Source of the DNA: CAZRZN01 sp964604565
Lineage (GTDB): Bacteria; Pseudomonadota; Alphaproteobacteria; Rhodobacterales; Rhodobacteraceae
Direction of reading: 5' to 3'
Assembly (NCBI GenBank): GCA_964604565.1
Contig: CAZRZN010000065.1
Coordinates: forward strand, 1 to 17,286
Length of the DNA stretch: 17,286 nucleotides
Program-made: the position numbers and the translations under genes
Notes under the pieces: generated by a model
What the model was told of the DNA's origin: nothing
Seen by the model: only the letters and a program-made list of their open reading frames with translations
Database searches by the model: none
In this document: positions 10,901 through 17,286 of the stretch, piece by piece
Position numbering within the stretch: position 1 is the stretch's first letter
Layout: every line of letters begins with the position of its first letter

Positions 10901-13900
10901 TCTGTCTGGCGGGCGCGGTGGGGATGAGCTGCGCGGTGGCGACGGGATCGATACCGCCGACTACACATTGTCCGATCAGGGCATCGCCATCGACCTTGAG
11001 GCCGGCACCGCTTCGGGCGGTGACGCAGAGGGCGACATCCTGACCGGAATTGAGATCCTGCAGGCGAGTTTCCACGACGATACGCTGACGGGTGACGCGA
11101 GCGACAACATCTTCCGTGGTGGGCGTGGCGCCGATATCATCGACGGTCGCGGCGGCTTCGATACCGCGGATTATGGCCGTGCCGACGAGGCCGTCGCCGT
11201 GAACATTGCGACAGGGGTGGGCACCGCCGGTGAGGCCTTGGGCGACACGCTGACCTCGATCGAGGCGCTGGCGGGATCCGTCCACGACGACACCCTGACG
11301 GGCGGCGACGGGGATGAGACATTTGACGGCCGTTTCGGCGATGATCTGCTGCGGGGTGGGCTGGGTTCGGACACCTACAGGTTTGGCTTCGACAGCGGTG
11401 CGGACCGCATCGAGGAACAGGGCGCGGATGTTGATGTCGATCGTCTCATCACCGGCGAGGACATCCTGACCAAGGATGTTTCGCTGCTGCGGCAGGGTGA
11501 CGACCTGTTCATCGAACTGGAACGGGACGACGGGTTCCTGATCGATACCGTTCTGGTCGTCGGGCATTTCCTTGGCCGCGAAACCGGGCTGGAGGAGATC
11601 GTCTTTGGCGACGGCACCGTCTGGGACCGCGCCGCGATAGAGGCCGGGCTGCGGGACGGCCGGTTCAACGCGCAGGACGATGTGCAGCGTTTTGGGATCG
11701 AGGACGAAGTCCTGCTTATCGACCCGTCCGATCTTATTGCCAATGATGCCACCGAAGGGGTGGATGAGCTTGAACTGATCTCTGTTCAGGCGGCGCAGAA
11801 CGGCTCGGTCGAGTTGCGGAGCGATGGCATGATCGCCTTTTCGGGCGCGCAGGATTTCAACGGGGACGCATTCTTTGCCTATACCGTGCGCGATCCGCTG
11901 GGCCGTGAATCCACCGCCCGCGTCGAGGTGAACCTGGCGCCCGTGAACGATGCGCCCGTGGCGGTGGATGATCCGCTTGTCTACGGCGCTGAGGATGTTC
12001 CGGTCCGCATCCGGCTCGAGAACCTGCTGGCCAACGACTACGACGTGGACGGCGATGCCGAGATGGAGCAGCTGCGCATCGTGTCGGCATCCCCGCTGAC
12101 CGGTGGCAACGGCGAGCCTTTGCGCCCCTACGAGGACAAGGACGATTACGATGGCCCGGCCACGGATGTGACGTGGAAGCTGGACGGACAGTATATCGAA
12201 CTGTTGTCGCGGCCCGACCATTTCGGTTTTGCAGGCTTCCGCTACACGCTGGAAGACAGGCTGGGCGCGCAGTCCACGGCAGATGTGGAAATCTATCTGG
12301 CCCCGGTGAACGATGCCCCGCGCTACGGCGCGGAGGCGCTGTCGGCCAAACTTGAGGAAACGACGGACTTCACTGTCGCCCAGTTGATGGAGGGGGTCTA
12401 CGATGTCGAGGGTGACGCCTTCAGCTTTGTCGGGCTGGCCTTGGGCGTTGACGGAAATGCGTCGTTCAACGGGATCGAAACCTTCGATCCGAACACCGGG
12501 GTGATTTCCTTTACGCCGACCAATCTGGGCAGGGCCACGATCTCTTTCGACGTGATCGATGCGCTCGGGGCCGAGGCGACGCTTGAATTCCTGATCGACG
12601 TGCGTCCGCAGAACCTGCCGCCAAAGGCACGGGACGATTACGGTCTGCGGCTGGATCAGGACGGTGTGATCCTGATTGACCCGGCCACGCTGCTGCTCAA
12701 CGACAGCGATCCCGATGACGATCCGCTGACCTTCGTCGACGTCTACCGCTTTGCCGAGAATGGCAAATTGCGCGTGATCGAGGACGGCCCGGACGCGGGG
12801 ATGATCGCCTTTGCCGCGCGTCCCGATTACAACGGGGCTGCCAGTTTCGAATACACCGCCTCGGACGGCCGCGGCGGTGAGGACACGGCAACCGTGCATC
12901 TGACGATCCTGCCGGTGAACGCGGCACCCGAACTGCGGCCGGACGTGGTGGCGGGCCTTGAGGATGGCCCGCAATATATCATCCCGGCGGAGGCCTTCGG
13001 CAATGACCGCGATGCGGAGGGCGACGTGCTCTTCTTTGAAGAGACGGTCCTGCTTGGCGCGCTTCCGGGCAAGTTCCTGTCGCCGGATCACACCGTGCGT
13101 GCCACGTCGGCCAACAACACCGACTTGCCCGATTGGCTGTCGTTCGACGCGGCCACCCTGACCTTCACCGGCGTTGTCCCCGGGGATCTGACCGACCCTG
13201 TCGAGGTGGCGGTTTTCGTGGAAGATCCATCCAACGGGGCGGTCCATCCATTCCGCTTTACCTTCGATCCGGTCGATGATGCCGATGAACTGGCCGCGGG
13301 TATCTCTGTGGAGACGGTTGTGATGCAGGACTTTGTCCTGCGGGAGGCCTATGACTGGTCCCTGTCGCCTGATGGCGATACTGTCGCGCGCTTCGACATT
13401 GCCGAAGCGACAGTGGAGGCCATCGTTCTGGGCGGGCGTCCCCTGCCAGCATGGTTGCAGTTCGATGCCGATACACGGGTGCTGGCGATTTCGGATTTCG
13501 GCGTGGACGAAGACGATGCGCCAGCCCGCGTGCAGATCGTCTTTACCCCGCCCGCAAGACCCGATTTGCCCGGAAATGAGCGGTATTCGACCGACCGCGG
13601 CTTTACGCTGGAGTTCGTGATCGACCCGGATGCGCCGAACCTTGCCGCGATCAACGCGGTTCTGGCCGGCGTCGCGGGGCCGGCGGGCACGCTCGGCGTG
13701 GATCTGACCGGAAGCGCGATCGACGTCGCCCGTGAAAGTGGCGCACCCCTGAACGACTGGCTGAGCTTTGACGCCTCCGATCTCAGCTTTGCCGGGATGC
13801 CACCCTCGACCTTCGTGGGCGCGGTGCCTGTGCGGCTTGACATCTCCGGTGGCAGCGTGCCGGACATGTCGATCATCACCGAGGTCGTGGTCGACGAAAC

Positions 13901-16900
13901 CCTTGTATATGAAGAACGCGACGACATCGGGGTTGCGGATCAGCCTGAGCGGATCGACGTCATCACACCCGACGATTTCAACGGTTCGGTCGCGATGCTG
14001 TATACCGCGAACGACGGCAAGGCGGCGATTTCGGATCCGGCGCATATCGTCTTCAATGTCCTGCCCGCGCGCGAAGCCCCCGAAGCCGTCGAGGATCGTA
14101 TCGAACTGGATGAGGGCGCATCGGTCACGGTCGCGGTCACCGACCTGCTGACAAACGACCGTGACGACGACGGCGATGCGCTGCGCATCACCGGATTTGG
14201 CAGCACGCCCAACGCGACTGTGCAGGTGACGCCGGGGACCGTAACGATTGACGCGCCCGGCAATCTGGTGCCGCTTTCCGGTGGCACATGGTCCGCGACG
14301 CTGGGGGACGGTTCGCCCCTGCCCGACTGGATGACGGTCGATACGGCGACGGGCCGGATCAGCGCCGATGTTCCCCTTGCTGTCGCAGAGGAGTATGTCC
14401 TGCGCTTCGTGAACACCGACGGGGTCACATCCAATGCAGCCCTCCAGACCGTCGCGTTCAACGGCACGCTTGGGGCAACGGTGACCTACACGCCCACTCT
14501 GGGTTTCGCGGGCGAGGATCTGCTGACCTACACGCTGACCGACGATGCCGAGGGGCCCGTAACGGGCCAGATCGTCTTTGACGTTCAATCCCTGCTCGAC
14601 CCGCCGACCGCCGTCACCGATACGCTCAGCGCGTTCGAGGATGGCAGCGTGACAGTGACGCCCGCCGACTTGCTGGCAAACGACTTCGATGTGGACGGTG
14701 ACCCGTTCCGTTTCATCGGTGTGGGCAATCCGGTCAACGGCACCGTCAGCTTTGATGGGACGGACATCACCTTTACCCCAACGGCTGATTTCGACGGGTC
14801 GGCGTCATTCGAATACACCGTGACCGATGACCGCCACGGCGAAAGCACCGGCACGGTCGAGGTGGACGTGATCAGCACTAATAGCGCCCCTGATGCGGTG
14901 GCAGACCTATTTACCACGTCCGAGGACACCGCGCTTGAATTCACGATCACCGATCTTCTGGCCAATGACACCGATCTGGACGGTGAGGCGGCGTCCTTCG
15001 TGGCGATCGAAACCGAGGTCCCGGGTGCACGTCTGCTGGAACTGCCGGATGGCCGCTACCAGTTCGTCCCGGACGAGAATGTGACAGGCGATTTCACTTT
15101 CCGTTACAGCATCACCGATGGCCGGGCGACTGACACAGGCGAGATCACGGTCACCGTGACACCGGTCAACGACGCACCCATTGCCAACCCGGACGGTCTG
15201 TTCTTTGGCGATCAGGACCGTGAGATCCGTATCGACCTGGCCGACCTGATCGCGAATGATCGGGACGTCGAGGGCGACAGCTTCTCCATCGTCGAGGTGT
15301 TCGATGGCGACAACGGCACCGTCTATCAGGATGGCGATCAGGCCGTATTCACCGGTCGCCCGGGGTATTTCGGAGATGGCGGGTTTTCCTACCGGGTCAC
15401 GGATGCCGCGGGCGCAACCGCGGTCGGCTATGCCAGTCTGCTGGTCATGCCGCTGTTCGATGTTCCCGTGGCGGTGTCGGATGCAGGGTTCGAGGTTTTG
15501 GAGGATGGTTTCATCGACATCGATCCCGCGGTGCTGATGGCGAATGACGACCTGCCCCTTGGATCCTCGGTGGAGTTTCTCGGTCTCACCGCGGGGGTCA
15601 ACGATCAGCTAAACGCAACCGTGACCGAACTGGAAAACGGTCTTTGGCGGGTGACGCCGACAGAGGATTTCTTCGGCGAACTCACATTGCGCTACGCGCT
15701 GACAAACGAGCTTGGTTTCGAAGTGCCCACTACCGTCACCGTCGATGTTCTGGGCGTCGGCGATGCGCCTGACGCGGCGGACGACACTCTGATCCTGATC
15801 GAGGATACGCCGCGTGCCATCTTTGTCACCGAACTTCTGGCGAATGACCGGGATGTCGACCGGCAGGCATTTCAGATCTCCCGCCTGCTCGAGGCGGAGG
15901 GGGTCGATGTCACTCTGACCGCTGATGGACAGATCATCATCACGCCCGAGGACGAGCGGTCGGGCCCGGCCTTTTTCACCTATGAAATCACCGACACGAC
16001 CGGTGTCAGCGACACGGCCCGCGTCGACATCACCATCGAAACGGTGAACGACGCACCGGTAATCGCGCCCTTTGGTCCGCTTTATGCGGCCGAAGACACG
16101 GCGCTGTCGCTCACGCTGCCCGCAACCGCAATTTCGGACGCCGATGGCGATGCGCTTGTCGTCGAACTGAGGGGAGCCGGTGGCGTGGCGTTGCCGACCT
16201 GGTTGTCCTTCGACCCCGAATTCAGGACCCTGACAGGCACGCCGCCCAGCGATTTCAACGGCAACGTTGCCCTTGAACTCTTCGTCAGCGATGGCACGGC
16301 AGAGGCGCTGCGTGCGGTCGATCTGCGCGTCGGTGCCGTCAATGACGCTCCGGAGGTGGCCCCGGTTTCGTCGGTCAGCAGCGAAGAGAACACGCCGCTG
16401 TCCATTGATCTGACGGGCGGGATGGCCACGGACCGGGATGGTGACGTTCTGACCTTGTCTCTGCGCGTCGTCGGCGGGGACAGCTTGCCCGGCTGGCTGG
16501 TTTTCGATGCCGCCACGATGTCGCTTTCCGGGACGCCGCCGCAGGGCTTTACCGGCGTCCTGGCGCTGGAACTGGTGGCCTTCGATGGCACGGTCGAGGT
16601 GGCGCAGGCCTTTGATCTGACGATCACGGAAAGCAGCAGCAGTCGGACCGCCGACTACGGCGACAAGACCACTGGCGGCATCATCGACCTCGATGCCGGC
16701 ATCGCAACCTTTGACGGCATCACCGAAACGCTGGTCTCGATGGAAAATGCCATCGGCGGGTCCGGTGCCGATTGGATCAACGGGCTTAGCGGTCAAGCGA
16801 CCGAAATATTCGGCGGAGACGGCGACGATACGATCAATGGACAAAACAGCCCACTCGGAGACGCCAATACGCTGCATGGCGAGGCCGGCAATGATGTTTT

Positions 16901-17286
16901 CCTCCTGACCGAAGATGACAATGGCAGCAACCTTTATGGTGGGGCCGATACCGATCTGTTCGATGCCAGCCAGTTTACGGAACTTGATGTGGGTATCTCC
17001 GTCGATATGATGGGATTCAGCTGGGATTTCATTCAGAATGGATCCGTTCTGCTGGGCCAGAACTATGTGATCGACGGCGTGGAAGACGTCACCGGCAGTG
17101 ACCAGGCCGACCGGATCATCGGTGACGTTGAAGACAACGTGCTCCGCGGCAACGGCGACAGGGATACGCTCGAAGGCGGCGATGGCAACGACACGCTGAA
17201 CGGCGGTGCGGGCGCCGACGAGATGTCGGGGGGCACCGGCGACGACCGCTACTTTGTCGCCGCCGCCGGAGACACGGTGATCGAGC
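6067..17286 (+). CDS. Giant RTX/cadherin-like repeat protein, right part (partial at both ends)
   Basis: Codons from 6069 to 17285 (3,739 codons) read without a stop and run off the right edge. The translation was followed codon by codon and stays in one repeat-consistent frame throughout. Order of domains by residue of this part: five RTX/FADGTxW cassettes (1-635), seven tandem-95 cadherin/Ig-like repeats (636-1373), an RTX block with four 54-residue units (1374-1863), a second cadherin-like array with He_PIG-like inserts (1864-3330), two dystroglycan-type cadherin-like domains (3331-3524), and RTX repeats (3525-end). Typical repeat marks are a start with A-x-D-D, LLxNDxDxDGD, a TPxxxFxG strand and a VNDAP linker. 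About ten Lys and no Cys. RTX sequence still running at the edge suggests a C-terminal type I secretion signal further right. It continues the gene left of the gap; no start codon or ribosome binding site belongs here. Confidence 0.95.
6093..6126 (+). repeat. Two poly-G runs (G8 and G7) beside the gap
   Basis: G8 at 6093-6100 and G7 at 6120-6126 lie 27-60 bases right of the N gap, in the RTX repeat SGGGGDDTLRGG. The same frame reads sensibly on both sides of each run, so the frame change in this contig is due to the gap placeholder and not to an indel here. Runs like these are slippage-prone, and GGG-rich tracts of this spacing could fold as a G-quadruplex; both are possibilities only. Confidence 0.6.
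7974..10187 (+). repeat. Cadherin/Ig-like tandem-95 array B (7 repeats)
   Basis: Repeats at about 7974-8258, 8259-8543, 8544-8837, 8838-9140, 9141-9455, 9456-9794 and 9795-10187. Each has an opening DD, a T/E-D segment, LLxND (LLGNDFDAD, LLSNDADGD, LLGNDNDIDGD, LIANDTS, LLKNDYDVEG, ILANDTDVDGND, LLFNDFDIEQ), a TPxxxFxG strand (TPNDGFTG, TPADADYSG-like, TPAEDFFG) and a final Y-x-x-x-D strand. These are marks of bacterial cadherin-like/Ig folds (Pfam Cadherin_5 or Big_9; tandem-95 repeat), which use the DxDxDG loops to bind Ca2+ between domains. They probably form a rod holding the flanking RTX blocks apart. Confidence 0.88.
9893..9937 (+). other. DxDxDG calcium-loop insertion in repeat B7
   Basis: Within the seventh repeat, directly after LLFNDFDIEQI, there is DTDGDGQPDTDLDEPDRP. 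The D-T-D-G-D-G-Q-P-D-T-D-L-D spacing is like the calcium loops of thrombospondin type 3 repeats and dockerin/EF-hand-like motifs of secreted bacterial proteins. It lies where other repeats carry the DxDxDGD loop, so it looks like an enlarged calcium site. It helps make B7 the longest repeat of its array. Confidence 0.6.
10188..11657 (+). repeat. RTX block C with four 54-residue serralysin-type units
   Basis: Four units at 10380-10541, 10671-10832, 10935-11096 and 11145-11306 are each exactly 54 residues. Each starts with a glycine-rich GG/GR turn and D-T/M-A/V-x-Y/F, followed by V/I-x-V/I-x-L/I-x-x-G, A-x-GD-x-L, an IE pair, and DDTLTGD-like RTX (for example DTADYTLSDQGIAIDLEAGT). Linkers are 43, 34 and 16 residues, made of nonapeptides. 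This is the RTX style known from serralysin-type proteases and related proteins, unlike the FADGTxW cassettes. The block starts with GTPFVDVIEGTALAETILG and ends with one FADGTxW-type cassette listed separately. Confidence 0.85.
11340..11657 (+). repeat. Lone FADGTxW cassette at the end of block C
   Basis: After the fourth 54-residue unit the sequence returns to the array A pattern: GSDTYRFGFDSGADRIEE, a beta-rich segment with LRQGDDLFIEL and VLVVGHFLG, then EIVFGDGTVWDRAAIEAGL (about 11598-11654). The DNA of its closing motif (tttggcgacggcaccgtctg at 11607) is close to copies thousands of bases upstream. It marks the switch into the second cadherin-like array, just as cassette 18 marks the switch into the first. 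Confidence 0.8.
11658..12929 (+). repeat. Cadherin/Ig-like array D, repeats D1-D4
   Basis: Repeats at about 11658-11957, 11958-12320, 12321-12623 and 12624-12929. Linkers read PVNDAP, PVNDAP, PQNLPP and PVNAAP. D1 has LIANDATEGVDEL, D2 has LLANDYDVDGDAE, and D4 has LLLNDSDPDDDP with RPDYNGAASFEY. D2 carries an extra loop (PLRPYEDKDDYDGPATDV) before its second half and is about 25 residues longer than usual. D3 is weaker, with LMEGVYDVEGDAF in place of LLxNDxDxDGD. Confidence 0.85.
12930..14081 (+). repeat. Split cadherin-like repeat D5 with three He_PIG-like inserts
   Basis: The first half of a tandem-95 repeat (AFGNDRDAEGDVL, near 12987-13028) and its second half (ITPDDFNGSVAMLYTANDG, about 13962-14018) are separated by roughly 300 residues. 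The insert holds three putative-Ig (He_PIG-like) domains recognised by LPDWLSFDAATLTFTG (13125-13172), LPAWLQFDADTRVLAI (13443-13490) and LNDWLSFDASDLSFAG (13749-13796). The last two are weak matches, lacking the usual GTP. No VNDAP linker occurs inside the insert. Repeat boundaries are approximate. Confidence 0.7.
14082..14606 (+). repeat. Split cadherin-like repeat D6 with one He_PIG-like insert
   Basis: The opening half (LLTNDRDDDGDALRITGFG) is followed by NATVQVTPGTVTIDAP, then an insert of about 80 residues containing LPDWMTVDTATGRISADV (14319-14372). The repeat resumes with ATVTYTPTLGFAGEDLLTY (about 14475-14531) and ends LLDPP. The insertion lies at the same structural point as in D5, just before the TPxxxFxG strand. 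Confidence 0.7.
14607..16058 (+). repeat. Cadherin/Ig-like array D, repeats D7-D11
   Basis: Five regular repeats at about 14607-14891, 14892-15179, 15180-15467, 15468-15770 and 15771-16058, of 95, 96, 96, 101 and 96 residues. Each has the ED opening and LLANDFDVDGD, LLANDTDLDGE, LIANDRDVEGD, LMANDDLPLGS or LLANDRDVDRQ. Linkers are NSAP, PVNDAP, LFDVP, GVGDAP and TVNDAP. They are the most regular copies of this family in the window and good seeds for a profile. Confidence 0.9.
16059..16640 (+). repeat. Two dystroglycan-type cadherin-like (CADG) domains
   Basis: Domains at about 16059-16352 and 16353-16640. Each opens with an E-D/E-N-T-x-L-S-x-L segment, has SDADGDAL or TDRDGDVL, then LPTWLSFDPEFRTLTGTPP or LPGWLVFDAATMSLSGTPP, and ends with L-E-L-x-x-x-D-G-T. 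The WLSFDxxxxxLxGTPP signature is characteristic of CADG/He_PIG domains of secreted and surface proteins. The linker between them is VNDAP. They close the cadherin-like array, and a Ser run (16632-16643) separates them from RTX block E. Confidence 0.85.
16641..17286 (+). repeat. RTX block E, continuing off the right edge
   Basis: The block opens with RTADYGDKTTGGIIDLDAGI and an IEN-like MENAIGGSGADWING, matching the serralysin-type units of block C. A second unit (GGADTDLFDASQFTELDVGI to IIGD) is 63 residues, nine longer than the 54 of block C. The end is a run of nonapeptides (LEGGDGNDTLNGGAGADEMS) and GDDRYFVAAAGDTVIE, a common RTX phrase. RTX this close to the right edge suggests that the C-terminus is approaching, but none is seen. 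Confidence 0.88.

Noticed and set aside
10188..11657. A tandem array that could be read as a CRISPR or other non-coding repeat
   Set aside because: The periodicity is at protein level (9 and 54 residues) with diverged DNA, there are no identical repeats with unique spacers, and the reading frame is open throughout.
9702..14588. A 1,629-codon open frame on the - strand
   Set aside because: It is in exact codon register with the sense gene, so its stops can only arise from sense TTA, CTA or TCA codons, which are rare in this GC-rich gene. It ends at a sense TCA (9702-9704). Its product is low-complexity and resembles no family I recognise, while the sense strand shows clear domains throughout.

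Overview
The whole window lies inside one giant secreted, calcium-binding RTX-type protein gene on the + strand. It is interrupted only by a 100-N assembly gap (5967-6066). Left of the gap the coding frame is open from base 1 (codons start at 1, 4, 7...). Right of the gap a different frame (first full codon 6069) is open without a stop to the right edge. Together they give 1,988 + 3,739 = 5,727 sequenced codons with neither the true start nor the true stop in view. Base composition is GC-rich, TTA/CTA/TCA codons are rare, and the protein is very acidic, with about a dozen Lys and no Cys seen. With the RTX plus cadherin-like architecture this suggests an alphaproteobacterium, plausibly Rhodobacteraceae; that placement is inference.

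Layout: (A) 1-7973 is about 18 tandem cassettes. Each joins RTX nonapeptides (GGxGxDxLx) to a beta-rich segment ending in an FADGTxW motif, resembling Pfam HCBP_related. Cassette 3 has decayed, cassette 12 resembles the type I secretion C-terminal (VCA0849-like) region, and cassette 13 is cut by the gap. (B) 7974-10187 is seven cadherin/Ig-like 'tandem-95' repeats that lengthen steadily from 95 to 131 residues. (C) 10188-11657 is a second RTX block of another type: four units of exactly 54 residues with linkers of 43, 34 and 16 residues, then one FADGTxW cassette. (D) 11658-16640 is a second cadherin-like array in which two neighbouring repeats carry nested putative-Ig (He_PIG-like) inserts, closing with two dystroglycan-type cadherin-like domains. 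(E) 16641-17286 is a third RTX block running off the edge.

The expected role is a surface-attached or released giant adhesin or matrix protein, exported unfolded by a type I secretion system and stiffened by extracellular calcium. The transporter, N-terminal retention region, promoter and C-terminal secretion signal would lie outside this window. No RNA genes, mobile elements, CRISPR arrays, intergenic regions, promoters or terminators are supported here.
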